A DNA stretch of 16,104 nt from JAGXLP01 sp042218715 (GCA_042218715.1 JBDGQU010000071.1:1-16104), one strand, 5' to 3'. Positions 1 to 8,487 are shown, counted from the stretch's first letter. The notes: generated from the sequence alone by a model not told the origin. Numbers and translations: made by a program.

Positions 1-67
1 TCGAGTCGTTAAAACTCCGGGGGTATATTTGATAGATCACGGCTTCCTTCCACCAGCGCTTCTTCAT
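1..67 (-). CDS. GH13 alpha-glucosidase / oligo-1,6-glucosidase, N-terminal fragment (runs off window)
   Basis: An ATG at 65-67 is preceded by GAGGAG with a 5-nt spacer and opens a frame that continues past the window edge. The 22 visible residues begin MKKRWWKEAVIYQ and continue IYPRSFNDS. This is the start signature of GH13 enzymes of the oligo-1,6-glucosidase, alpha-glucosidase and trehalose synthase type (W-W-K-x-A-V-x-Y-Q-I-Y-P-R-S-F). No signal peptide is visible, so the enzyme is probably cytoplasmic and trims imported maltodextrin or isomaltose ends. It starts 32 bases after the alpha-mannosidase stop with no terminator between them, so the two are probably co-transcribed. The catalytic residues lie outside the window, so the exact specificity cannot be told. 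Confidence 0.85.
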   Translation of the reverse strand, partial: MKKRWWKEAVIYQIYPRSFNDS

Positions 68-99
68 AATTTCTCCTCTAGTTTTTCTAAAATCATCCG

Positions 100-3000
100 T
101 TATTTAGATAACTTCACCCCGACTGTTTTGATTTCAAAAGGGTCGAAAGTTAATTGAACGGACCGATCGGAAAGATTCACCTTACCCTGGTTGTCTTCGA
201 TGCTGTTTAGCTCAACCGCTTCCCGTGGTTTGAAGTTGAACTTCAGCTCCGTTGTGGTTTTCCTGCCCCAGGCCTCGTAGAATCTGATAACTAACATGTC
301 CTCTCGGTCCTCAGCCATTTTAACGGCCTCGGCAACTACTCCCTGATCCTCGATTTGAAAGGGAGGCTCCAGAGCATTAAACTCTTCCACCGGCCTGGTC
401 ATGGGTTCACTGTTTAGATCGTAGGCCTGCTGAATAACACCGGCTTCCCGGAAGTCGCCCTGATGAGGGATCAAAGAGTAGGTAAATCGGTGCTCTCCCA
501 TATCGGCCTTCGGATCCGGAGATTTGGGCGCTCTCAGTAGGCTAAGTCCTATAGTGGAGTCCTCCACGTTGACCCCGTATTTGCCGTCGTTCAACAAAGC
601 GGCACCATATCCGAACTCGGATACATCGACCCATTTTTGGTGAAACACTTCAAACCGGGCCTGGTCCCAGGAGGTGTTGGAATGGGTGGGCCTGTCGTAG
701 TGGCCGTACTGTACTTCGTAGGTAGCCCGCTCGGTGCGCACGTTGATAGGAAAGTGTGTCTTAAGCAGGACCTTCTCCTCTTTCCAGTCGACTCCGGTAC
801 GAAAATCGATCCTTTTGGAATCGGCATAGACGATTAGGTCCTGAACCAGTTCGGACTCCCCGAAGGATCTCTTCTGTCTGACGACTGCCCGCAGGGGCCC
901 ACTTTCCAGGACTTCCACATTTTCCGGGGAGGGCAAAGCCTCGCTTTTGTCGTAAATGTCCCCTTCGAGCTCCCAGGCCTCAAATTCGGTGGGCACGTCC
1001 CTGTAGGCCATTAATTTATTACCCGGACCCTGGAGAACTTCGCGGTCTTCCACCTTGTCATAAATGGAACTCAAACTGCCATCATCGTCTACCTGCAATG
1101 CTATCTTTTCGTTTTCTATGAGATCCGGGCGAACGTCGAGCCGAGGTGAAGGTGAACTTTCCGCTCGCTCAACCCGGAAGCTTTTGGCACCCATGGCCGG
1201 CAGCCCGTTTGCTTTGAAGATCAACTTCTGGCCGTCGCCGCTCACCTGAGCGGGGCTTTTGTTTCCCTGGCGGTCAACCGCCTGCAATCTCTGGTCCTGG
1301 TCCCACTGGTGGTTATCGGTTTCCACTATTCGATCCATTTCCCAGCTGAGGGAGTTAAAAACGGAGAGGTAGTTGGAACTTTCCCGTGAGGGTAACAGTT
1401 CACTCTTTGCCGAATCGAGGATATCCAAAACCCGTGACTTGACCTCACCATAGTCCCTGGCGGCATCCTCGTAGACTTCCCTGATGGAAGAACCGGGTAA
1501 CACGTCATGGAAACAGTGAAAGAGGTAACCTTTCCAGGCAAGTTCCAGGTCTTTTTGAGGATAGCCCACTGTCGGGTCTTCAATCGCGGCAGCGACCGAC
1601 CATAGTTCCGCCTTCCGCAGTAAGAACTCAAGCTCCCGGTTGCTTTTCTTGGTCTCTCCCTGGGTGGTTAACGTGCCTCTGTGTCTTTCCAGATAGAGTT
1701 CTCCTCGCCACTTTTCCAGCTGGCCCCGGACCCCTTCCAGATCGGCAAATAAATTCTGCAGGGAGGAAAACTCCATGTCCGGGAGGGCATCAATCTCGTT
1801 TACGGTCCGGGTGGTCTCGAGCATACCTCTGTTGACACCTCCGCCTCCGTCACCCCAACCGATTAAGTAAGCGGATCCGTTGTGGACGTCGGCTTCCTTG
1901 TAGTTTTTGACCGACCTGGTAAGTTCTTCGGCAGCCTTTCCCATGCTCATTCCGTTGTAGGTATCCGCGGGAGGAAAGTGGGCCAGGAGTTTGGATCCGT
2001 CAATCCCTTCCCACTGGAAGCTGTGGTGAGGAAACTCGTTGACTTCGCTCCAGCTCATCTTCTGAGTAAAGAAATAAGGGCAATCGGCAGCTCGGGCTAT
2101 GCCCGGCAGTGCAGGAGAATAACCGAAGACGTCGGGGATAAAAGTGATCTTTGGGTCGACATCGAACTGTTTGCGGAAGTACCGTTTGCCGTAGAGATAC
2201 TGTCTGGTCAGAGTCTCCCCGCCCGCAAGGTTGACGTCACTTTCCACCCACAGGGCCCCTACCGGTTGCCAGCGATTAGAGCTTACCGCCCGGGAGATGC
2301 GATCATAAAGGTCGGGATAATGTCTTCTGACAAACTCATAGAGGTGGGGCTGGGACTGGAGGAACTTAAACTCCGGGTATTCTTCCATCAGTTTCAAGGC
2401 GGAGGAGAAGGTTCGACCGCACTTGCGGATGGTCTCCGACCAGGGCCACAACCAGGCGGCGTCGATATGAGCGTGGCCCACCGTAGTTATAGTAAAATCG
2501 GAAATGTCGGACTTGAGCTCCTTTAGAGGTTCCAGTTTTTTCCGGGCAAGTTGAACCCCTTTCAGCAGTTGTTCTTCAGAGTCCGGTTTTACAGGTACCT
2601 CCAGGCTGGCCTCTTGGAGCCCCCGAAGTATTTTCGTTCGGTTTACCGAGGTCTCATCAAGGTTTTTCCGCAAATCGTTAAAGACTTTAAAGGTATGGTA
2701 AAGCTTTTGGGCTTTCTTCCTTGTCGCGAGTAGTTCGGCGGCTTCCAATCTAAACTCTTCTACGTCCAACCCACCCCAGTAAAGGGTAGTGCCTACCTCG
2801 ATCTTCAGCTCGTACTGCGTTCCGGGCTTAGCCTCTTCCTCAAGTAGAAGTTTTCGATGGCCCTGATCAAGTGCCTGCCAGGGTTGGTCGTCCCTGTAGC
2901 ATAATGCCTCCACGGCCGGTCGATTTGAGAGGGGGCTACCCTCGGGATCTTTTTGGGGCTTTACCACAAAACGGAGGTAAACGGGCAGTCCTTTCATTGA

Positions 3001-3312
3001 TTTAGGGACCTGAAAGTTCAGATGAAACCAGACGCTGTCCCCAATCGACAGCTGTTCTTGTAATTTCCCGCCCCGGGCCAGATCCCCGGTGATCTTCCTC
3101 CTCTCACCGGGGCTGTATTGCCGATTGCGTGACCAGGTAAAACCGACCTCGCAGGGCTGAAAGTTAGCCGGATCCAGGTCCCTGGGTTTCAGAAAGTCGG
3201 GGGTTTTGAAATATTTCAGGTCGTCTAGTTCATTTCTATCCGCGATAATTAACTTTTCTAACCTCTTTTCGGTGTCGTCGGCGCGTTTAGCCTTTGTCTT
3301 GTCTGTACTCAC
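100..3312 (-). CDS. GH38 alpha-mannosidase, cytoplasmic
   Basis: This 1070-residue glycoside hydrolase family 38 enzyme hydrolyses terminal alpha-mannosides with retention of configuration and needs a zinc ion. Motifs seen are GHAHIDAAW at 279-287 (H282 and D284 probable zinc ligands), VGALWVESDVNLAGGE at 351-366, and PDVFGYSP at 393-400 with D394 the probable nucleophile and third ligand. They are followed by GWGDGGGG near 485, RHRGT around H544 (possible fourth ligand) and FHDVLPGSS at 601-609. The first ~270 residues match the N-terminal beta domain of the bacterial ~1000-residue type. There is no signal peptide. The start is a GTG at 3310-3312 with GGAGGG five bases upstream, and the stop of the truncated repeat-protein gene overlaps it by 4 bases. 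The family call is firm; the natural substrate is not. It sits oddly in a starch cluster, followed closely by a GH13 gene. Confidence 0.95.
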   Translation of the reverse strand: MSTDKTKAKRADDTEKRLEKLIIADRNELDDLKYFKTPDFLKPRDLDPANFQPCEVGFTWSRNRQYSPGERRKITGDLARGGKLQEQLSIGDSVWFHLNFQVPKSMKGLPVYLRFVVKPQKDPEGSPLSNRPAVEALCYRDDQPWQALDQGHRKLLLEEEAKPGTQYELKIEVGTTLYWGGLDVEEFRLEAAELLATRKKAQKLYHTFKVFNDLRKNLDETSVNRTKILRGLQEASLEVPVKPDSEEQLLKGVQLARKKLEPLKELKSDISDFTITTVGHAHIDAAWLWPWSETIRKCGRTFSSALKLMEEYPEFKFLQSQPHLYEFVRRHYPDLYDRISRAVSSNRWQPVGALWVESDVNLAGGETLTRQYLYGKRYFRKQFDVDPKITFIPDVFGYSPALPGIARAADCPYFFTQKMSWSEVNEFPHHSFQWEGIDGSKLLAHFPPADTYNGMSMGKAAEELTRSVKNYKEADVHNGSAYLIGWGDGGGGVNRGMLETTRTVNEIDALPDMEFSSLQNLFADLEGVRGQLEKWRGELYLERHRGTLTTQGETKKSNRELEFLLRKAELWSVAAAIEDPTVGYPQKDLELAWKGYLFHCFHDVLPGSSIREVYEDAARDYGEVKSRVLDILDSAKSELLPSRESSNYLSVFNSLSWEMDRIVETDNHQWDQDQRLQAVDRQGNKSPAQVSGDGQKLIFKANGLPAMGAKSFRVERAESSPSPRLDVRPDLIENEKIALQVDDDGSLSSIYDKVEDREVLQGPGNKLMAYRDVPTEFEAWELEGDIYDKSEALPSPENVEVLESGPLRAVVRQKRSFGESELVQDLIVYADSKRIDFRTGVDWKEEKVLLKTHFPINVRTERATYEVQYGHYDRPTHSNTSWDQARFEVFHQKWVDVSEFGYGAALLNDGKYGVNVEDSTIGLSLLRAPKSPDPKADMGEHRFTYSLIPHQGDFREAGVIQQAYDLNSEPMTRPVEEFNALEPPFQIEDQGVVAEAVKMAEDREDMLVIRFYEAWGRKTTTELKFNFKPREAVELNSIEDNQGKVNLSDRSVQLTFDPFEIKTVGVKLSK

Positions 3313-3729
3313 GTTAACCCTCCAAGAAACAAAAAATTTTCCTGGAATGCACTTCTTACAATTTCTTTAACGCTTTCCGGTATCTCCACAGAGGTCAGTT
3401 TATTAACACTGAACGCCCATGGTTTAATTACCTCCACGCCATCAGGGATCTCGACCGATGTTAAGTCACTCTCGGTTAATGACTTCAATCCAATCTCTTT
3501 GACATCTACCTCGTCTATTTGAGAAGGAATGACTACGTCTAGCCCTCCAGAAGTTTCGTACCCAGTTATTGCCCCTGCATCAGCATTGAATTCAAAATAA
3601 CCTGGATCGGTTACACCATTGTTCCCAGCCAAAACGGACTGGGTCGAATACATACAGATAAAAACCAACAAGATCGACAGAAGAATCGATAAAACCTTAT
3701 TACTGTTTTTTTAGATTTCCCTTAAACAT
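3309..3729 (-). pseudogene. Broken secreted leucine-rich-repeat (BspA-like, LRR_5) protein gene
   Basis: An ATG at 3727-3729 has a strong SD (AAGGAGG, spacer 5). The frame MFKGNLKKQ then stops just after a run of seven A (3706-3712 on the plus strand). Removing one A joins it to a frame encoding a good signal peptide (a hydrophobic run ending near SVLA) and a mature part containing YFEFNADAGAITGY. Leucine-rich repeats of about 22 residues follow, with two copies of LTSVEIP and of an (A/S)F-ending unit. The frame stops at 3309 after only two or three repeats, where BspA-like proteins usually have many. The last residues (after AFQEN) no longer fit the repeat, and their DNA supplies the SD of the downstream alpha-mannosidase. 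I read this as a gene with a homopolymer frameshift and a lost 3' part. An unframeshifted internal start (3671) would lack most of the signal peptide. Intact members are surface or secreted proteins of uncertain binding role. Confidence 0.7.
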
Positions 3730-4018
3730 AATTGCCTCCTTTGTCTACCGGTATCATATCCCAAACGGGAAAATAATCGAAATTTAACCTACTGGGTCGA
3801 TTAAAACCAGATATAATTGATCTGAGGTCATACTATTTTGCCGGACAAGCAGAAGTTATAGCGGTTAAACATATTAACACTGAAAATGAGCTATTCCGAA
3901 TGACCGGAACCAGTAAGGAGTGTAGATATTTAGTTCCTCATAATCTTTGTTCATTTTTACCTTACCACCATTATTGGAATAATAAATTATATAACGAAAT
4001 GATGATAAGGTCCTGGCG

Positions 4019-5452
4019 TCAAAGTTTCAGCAGACAGTAGCCGTATCCGGGTATTTTTAGCTGTAGGCCGCCCTTCTTCTTATTCAAGATGGCATCTCCG
4101 AACAGGACTTCTCCGCTGTAAACCGGGGAGAGTTCTCTGCTGGAAACCTCTATTTGATTTTGTCTGGAACCCGAGTTAATTACTCCCAGTACTTGCCCTT
4201 TACTATTTCCTCTCGCGTAGGCGAAAACCTGGTCGTTTGCGGCTATCTCCCTAAAACCCCCTTCTCTCAATGCTTCCACTTCTTTCCGGAGTTTAACCAA
4301 TTTCTTAAAGTAATCCAGGAGTTCTCCGTGATATATGTTCTCGTTCCAGGGGTAAGTCCTGCGGCAGTCCGGGTCGTCACCGCCTTCCATGCCGACTTCG
4401 TCTCCGTAGTAAATCGCGGGCGCTCCCGGAAACGTAAACAGGAAAAAGTAAGAGAGTTCGAATCGGTCAGGGTCCTTTTCGCACAGGGTCATAAATCTCG
4501 GCCGGTCATGGCTTCCGAGCAGGTTGTAATTTCCGAAATTCGCCCACTCGGGGTAGGAACGACGGAGAAAATATATCCGGTGGCGGAATTCTCGGGCTCC
4601 GTAATCCTCATTTGCAAGGAAATCTACCAGGTACTTGTACAGCTCGTAGTTCATAACGCCGTCCAAAGAGCCCGATTTAAACCAGGAGGATGCCGGCCCG
4701 ACGACTTCCCCCATCACGTACGCTTCGGGTTTGACTTCTTTTGCCGCAGTGCGGACGGATCTGACGAAACCGGGTTCTAAGTAATTTGTGGTGTCAAGGC
4801 GCCAGCCGTCGATATCTGCCTCTTCGATCCAGTATTGAACTATATCCAGAAGGTATCTTCTTACTTCAGGGTTCGTCCTGTCGAATTCCGGCATATACGG
4901 TACACCCGCCCAACAACGGTAATTTGGTTCCGGTTCGGTTTCTACCGGAAAGCCATCTACCTCGTACCAGTCCCAGTAATTTGAATCGTTACCCTTCTTC
5001 TTTACGTCCTGGAATTTAGAGAAATTCTCGCCACAGTGATTGAACACACCGTCCAAAATAACTTTCATGTTTTTCTCATGTGCAGTATTCACCAGGGATT
5101 TCAAGATCGATTTATTCCCGAATGCCGGGTCGATTTCGTAATAATCCGTGGTGTCGTATTTATGGTTAGTCGGAGATTTGAATATCGGATTGAGATAAAT
5201 CGCGTTAATTCCCAGTTCTTTCAGGTAATCCAGTTTTTGGATTACCCCTTGTAGATCGCCTCCAAAGAAATTTTTTCGGGTCGGTTTTCCACCCCACGCT
5301 TCCGTATCTTCCGGGTCGTTTTCCGGATTACCGTTGTAGAATCTTTCCGGAAATATCTGATAGAATACCGCGTCCGAAACCCAGTCCGGCGGCCGTAAGT
5401 TCTGCGTTTTATTATTGTCAAAGTTGCTCAAATCGCTTTTTTTGTCTGACAT
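4019..5452 (-). CDS. GH13 neopullulanase / maltodextrin-cleaving alpha-amylase, no CBM34
   Basis: This is a 477-residue glycoside hydrolase family 13 enzyme. Conserved regions are DGVFNH (134-139), GWRLDTTNY (216-224, nucleophile D220), VMGEVVGP (246-253, acid/base E249) and LLGSHDRPR (311-319, transition-state D316). MPEFDR (187-192) stands where neopullulanases usually have MPKLN. The chosen start is the ATG at 5450-5452 with AAGGAGG five bases upstream. The frame is open 57 codons further up, but that part is the tail of a broken phosphorylase. The N-terminal CBM34 domain of most neopullulanases and cyclomaltodextrinases is absent, and so is a signal peptide. It therefore probably acts in the cytoplasm on maltodextrins or cyclodextrins imported by MalEFG. 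Neopullulanase, cyclomaltodextrinase and maltogenic amylase cannot be separated from sequence alone. Confidence 0.92.
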   Translation of the reverse strand: MSDKKSDLSNFDNNKTQNLRPPDWVSDAVFYQIFPERFYNGNPENDPEDTEAWGGKPTRKNFFGGDLQGVIQKLDYLKELGINAIYLNPIFKSPTNHKYDTTDYYEIDPAFGNKSILKSLVNTAHEKNMKVILDGVFNHCGENFSKFQDVKKKGNDSNYWDWYEVDGFPVETEPEPNYRCWAGVPYMPEFDRTNPEVRRYLLDIVQYWIEEADIDGWRLDTTNYLEPGFVRSVRTAAKEVKPEAYVMGEVVGPASSWFKSGSLDGVMNYELYKYLVDFLANEDYGAREFRHRIYFLRRSYPEWANFGNYNLLGSHDRPRFMTLCEKDPDRFELSYFFLFTFPGAPAIYYGDEVGMEGGDDPDCRRTYPWNENIYHGELLDYFKKLVKLRKEVEALREGGFREIAANDQVFAYARGNSKGQVLGVINSGSRQNQIEVSSRELSPVYSGEVLFGDAILNKKKGGLQLKIPGYGYCLLKL

Positions 5453-5889
5453 ACTTTCCTCCTTACTTTTAACCTCTATAAAGCTTTTCGTAATATTTTC
5501 CAACATGGTTTTACCGGAAAACTCGTTATAAGTGGATTTGATACTTTCCAGGGCCATTTCCTTCAACTTTTCTCTATTCTCGTAGTAAGTCGGTACTACC
5601 TCTTCCAGCAGCGTTCGGTACAACGCCTCTCCGTCGTGGCGATCCTGCTCCTGTCCTTCGTAATCGTTTCTCGGGTAGCTGTCGACCGGGCGTCCGTTTT
5701 CATCTATCGTCTGCTTTGATAAACCCGGCGCCAGAGGATTCCAACTCCGATAATCGGGAAGTCATACTGCCTGGCGGTTTTCAGAATATCTCCCGCCAGT
5801 ATTCCCAGTCCGCCGGCATAAATCTTCATCTCCTCGGCCAGGCCGTACTCCATGCAGAAATAAGCTACCGAAGGTTGATCTTCTTTCAA
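5453..5889 (-). pseudogene. Alpha-glucan phosphorylase (GT35-type) remnant: N and C ends joined, middle deleted, frameshifted
   Basis: A TTG at 5887-5889 preceded by AAGGGGG opens with KEDQPSVAYFCMEYGL and then KIYAGGLGILAGD, the N-terminal hallmark of alpha-glucan phosphorylases. After GILWRR the frame hits a stop at 5704. One added base near 5720-5732 would restore a second frame reading KQTIDENGRPVDSYP. That frame passes at once into EALYRTLLEEVVPTYYEN and a helix ending TKSFIEV, which match the C-terminal end of the same family. About 140 residues remain of a protein normally several hundred longer. The pyridoxal-phosphate lysine region and the active site are missing. The second frame has no stop before the GH13 start. 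An intact gene would have released glucose-1-phosphate from maltodextrins inside the cell. The identification of both ends rests on remembered family motifs. Confidence 0.75.
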
Positions 5890-5938
5890 ATTCCCCCTTC
5901 TTCTTTTAATAACAGAGAAATGATTAGTTTATTAATTG

Positions 5939-5964
5939 GCTTTTACTGAACGGTCAGCAAAAGC
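5939..5964 (-). other. Intergenic hairpin after malG
   Basis: GCTTTTACTGA and TCAGCAAAAGC on the plus strand are inverted arms separated by ACGG. In minus-strand RNA this gives an 11-bp stem containing one G-U pair. No U-tract follows in the minus direction, so it is not a canonical terminator. It lies between malG and the phosphorylase remnant and may act as an mRNA processing or 3'-end stabilising structure. Confidence 0.45.
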
Positions 5965-6026
5965 TGATGTGTCTATTAATCTCAATGGCAGAAATCTTTA
6001 GTCTTTACTCTAAATTAAAGCTTTGT

Positions 6027-6926
6027 TTATCCTTTAACCGATCCCTGAGTCAACCCACCAATTAACTGATCCTGAAGGATCAAAAATATTACTACAATCG
6101 GTATTGCCCCTATCAGAGCTGCCGCGGCGAATATCCCCCAACGCTGGTCGTAATTACCGAAAATAAACAGTTTCAACCCCACTGCGAGGGTATATTGTTC
6201 TTTTCCCTGCAGAAGAATACTGGCCAGGATGAAATCCGAATAGACAAATACCAAAGTCAGAATAAAGATTACAGTCAGTATTGGTCGGGCGAGCGGCAGA
6301 ATTATCCTGATAAAAGCCTGGAAGTGCGTGGCTCCGTCAACCCTGGCCGATTCCTCTAATGAGTGAGGAATGGAGTCAAAGTAGCCTTTCATAAGCCAGG
6401 TATTAAAACCAAGAGTTCCGCCCAGATAAACCATCAGCAATCCGAGATGAGTGTTCAATCCGGCCCAGGGGACGTATTCACCGATCTGTAACAACAGAAA
6501 GTAAATTGCAACCATTGCCAGCATTTGCGGGAACATCTGAATCAGGAGCAGACCGAACAGACCGGTTCGCCTACCCTTGAATCTGAACCTGGAAAAGGCA
6601 TAAGCTCCGAGTGCACACATAAATGTCCCAAAGACACCCGTAAGAATTCCCAGTTTAAGGCTGTTCCATAGCCATAGAATAAAGGGAGTGTCGTACTGTT
6701 CCCCACCATTGGCAAAGAATAACCTGTAGTTCTTGAGCGTGGCGTTATCCGGAATCAGCTTTTGACCGGTCAGGGACCCCATAGGATTGATAGATGCCGA
6801 TATTATCCAGATTATTGGGAAAAGGGCAAATGCAACCAACAACAGCATGAGGATGTGCTTGAAGCCGATCTCCAGAAACCAGTCCTTAAATGATTTAAGA
6901 GCGTTATTGTTTTTAAACATTTTCAC
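6027..6926 (-). CDS. malG: Maltose/maltodextrin ABC transporter permease, MalG type
   Basis: This inner-membrane permease subunit pairs with MalF. Its 299 residues contain six predicted membrane segments (about 25-43, 86-106, 122-146, 162-178, 214-235, 266-286). The cytoplasmic EAA loop that docks to the ATPase is seen as EESARVDGA at 191-199. The start is either the GTG at 6924-6926 or the ATG at 6918-6920, both served by GGAGGAG at 6931-6937. Either start lies inside the end of malF (overlap 14 or 8 bases), which implies translational coupling. N-terminal residues such as NPMGSLTGQKLIPDN fit the MalG family. No ATPase gene (MalK/MsmX) is nearby, so the energising subunit must be encoded elsewhere. 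Confidence 0.93.
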   Translation of the reverse strand: MKMFKNNNALKSFKDWFLEIGFKHILMLLLVAFALFPIIWIISASINPMGSLTGQKLIPDNATLKNYRLFFANGGEQYDTPFILWLWNSLKLGILTGVFGTFMCALGAYAFSRFRFKGRRTGLFGLLLIQMFPQMLAMVAIYFLLLQIGEYVPWAGLNTHLGLLMVYLGGTLGFNTWLMKGYFDSIPHSLEESARVDGATHFQAFIRIILPLARPILTVIFILTLVFVYSDFILASILLQGKEQYTLAVGLKLFIFGNYDQRWGIFAAAALIGAIPIVVIFLILQDQLIGGLTQGSVKG

Positions 6927-8481
6927 TCAACTCCTCCAGTGCACCGGTAAATCGGAAGTTTATTGCACTGATGGTGCCGATGATCAAAAAGATAATTATC
7001 GATATGGCGGCGGCGAAGCCGTAGTAACTTGATCCCTCGCCCTGGAAAGCCAGTTTGTAAGTGTAAGATATCAAAATATCGGTCGACCCAGCTGTTGTGG
7101 CCCCGACTATTGGCGGGTCACCCTGTGTGACAAGGTAAATTACGTTGAAGTTGTTGAAGTTAAATGCAAAAGAGCCGATGAGCAGAGGAGCGATCGATAC
7201 CATGAGGAGCGGAAAGGTAATATTTTTAAATTGCTGCCAGGGATTAGCTCCATCTACCTTTGCAACCTCGTAAAGTTCGGGCTGAATGCTCTGTAAGGCC
7301 CCGAGAGAAATGATCATCATATATGGAAAACCAAGCCATAAATTGACGATTAACACGGCTACTTTAGCAAAAATTGGATCCTGAAACCAGGGGACCGCAA
7401 TATTAAACAGAGGTTGGAATATTTTCGTGTTTATTACGCCTGCGTTCGTGTTAAAAAACCCTCGCCACATTAAAGCGGAAATAAAAGCCGGTATTGCGTA
7501 AGGCAAGATTAGTATACCTTTGTAGATAGGCTGGAATCTAAGCCTATCGTCGTTCAGGAGGAGGGCCGCACCGAGCCCGAGCGCGAAAGTCGTGAGAACG
7601 CTCAACAAGGCCCATATAAAAGTCCATGTAAAAACTCTGAGGAACGGACCGGTCACGAGGGGATCGGTGAATACCCGGGCAAAGTTCTTCCATCCGACCA
7701 TGACTTCAAATCCGGGAGATAACTTTTTTCCCGTTGTCGGAGACACGAAAGTACCGTTTCGGGGTACGTATTCCTTGCCGGTTTCTCTATCTATAATTTT
7801 GTCGGCTTCGGGTAAATATTCGTACTTCTGGTTTAGTTGTACGAATGCTCTTAACCCGGTAATTTTTAACGCCAGTTCCCCTTTTTTCGGCCTCCATTTC
7901 TGCAGTTTCTGTAAAGACTTAACCAGCTGTCCCGTGCTTAGCAAGGTGTAGCCGTCAAATTTGTCTATAGTACCGTCGTTATTGCTGTCTCTAAAACGTT
8001 TATCTCGTAAATTTATCGGCTTTAGCTTTTCCCCTCCGGTGAGGTATACCGTATCTCCCTCTTGTGCCTTAAGTATGGCTTTTATATCGCCTTTGGAGTT
8101 CTTATACGCGTTAAAGGTGAAGGACTTTGGCGTTTTTGGTTGATAGTATTTGTCTTCCAGGTTTTTTATCGCCTGTTGTTTCGTCAGCAGGTGCCCAGTG
8201 CCGTAATTCGTGAAAGAGAGATAGACAGTGTAACCAATCGGGTATACCACGAAGGCGAAGAGAAATAACAGACCCGGGACGAGGTATCGCAACGGGTAAG
8301 TTTTCTTGGAGAGGAAGATCCAATTTATTATTGCGGTACTGGCTACAAGTGCCACGGACAGTCCGATTGCTCCGTGAAGATAAAGATAAATACCGGACCA
8401 GATTACAAAAGCGTCCAGGACCCCCAGCACTAAAACCTTTAAACTTAGACCAATAACGGAGTTTTTGAGATAATTATACAT
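6913..8481 (-). CDS. malF: Maltose/maltodextrin ABC transporter permease, MalF type with large periplasmic domain
   Basis: This is the second permease subunit, 522 residues from the ATG at 8479-8481. Three N-terminal membrane segments (about 13-35, 40-57, 66-88) are followed by a ~180-residue external domain equivalent to the MalF P2 loop, which in E. coli contacts the binding protein. Further membrane segments follow from about 283 onward. The EAA loop appears as YEVAKVDGA at 404-412. The external domain carries an EF-hand-like loop, DSNNDGTIDKFD (165-176). The frame is open back to a GTG at 8518-8520, but that start has no SD and its first 13 codons would encode a GC-rich hairpin, so I prefer the ATG. 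The ATG itself lacks a conventional adjacent SD. malE ends 46 bases upstream and malG overlaps the 3' end. Confidence 0.92.
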   Translation of the reverse strand: MYNYLKNSVIGLSLKVLVLGVLDAFVIWSGIYLYLHGAIGLSVALVASTAIINWIFLSKKTYPLRYLVPGLLFLFAFVVYPIGYTVYLSFTNYGTGHLLTKQQAIKNLEDKYYQPKTPKSFTFNAYKNSKGDIKAILKAQEGDTVYLTGGEKLKPINLRDKRFRDSNNDGTIDKFDGYTLLSTGQLVKSLQKLQKWRPKKGELALKITGLRAFVQLNQKYEYLPEADKIIDRETGKEYVPRNGTFVSPTTGKKLSPGFEVMVGWKNFARVFTDPLVTGPFLRVFTWTFIWALLSVLTTFALGLGAALLLNDDRLRFQPIYKGILILPYAIPAFISALMWRGFFNTNAGVINTKIFQPLFNIAVPWFQDPIFAKVAVLIVNLWLGFPYMMIISLGALQSIQPELYEVAKVDGANPWQQFKNITFPLLMVSIAPLLIGSFAFNFNNFNVIYLVTQGDPPIVGATTAGSTDILISYTYKLAFQGEGSSYYGFAAAISIIIFLIIGTISAINFRFTGALEELSENV

Positions 8482-8487
8482 AGTAAA

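Noticed and set aside
1882..2526. 214-codon open frame on the plus strand
   Set aside because: It is antisense to the well-supported GH38 catalytic region and has no SD or recognisable motif.
3874..3954. 26-codon minus-strand ORF with AAGG five bases upstream
   Set aside because: The SD is weak, the product is unrecognised and there is no independent support for expression.
3778..4036. Plus-strand open frame of about 85 codons between the repeat-protein gene and the GH13 gene
   Set aside because: No start codon or SD at its beginning, and no motif recognised; it runs into the antisense of the GH13 tail.
4154..4780. 208-codon open frame on the plus strand
   Set aside because: It is antisense to the GH13 catalytic domain and its translation has no family features.
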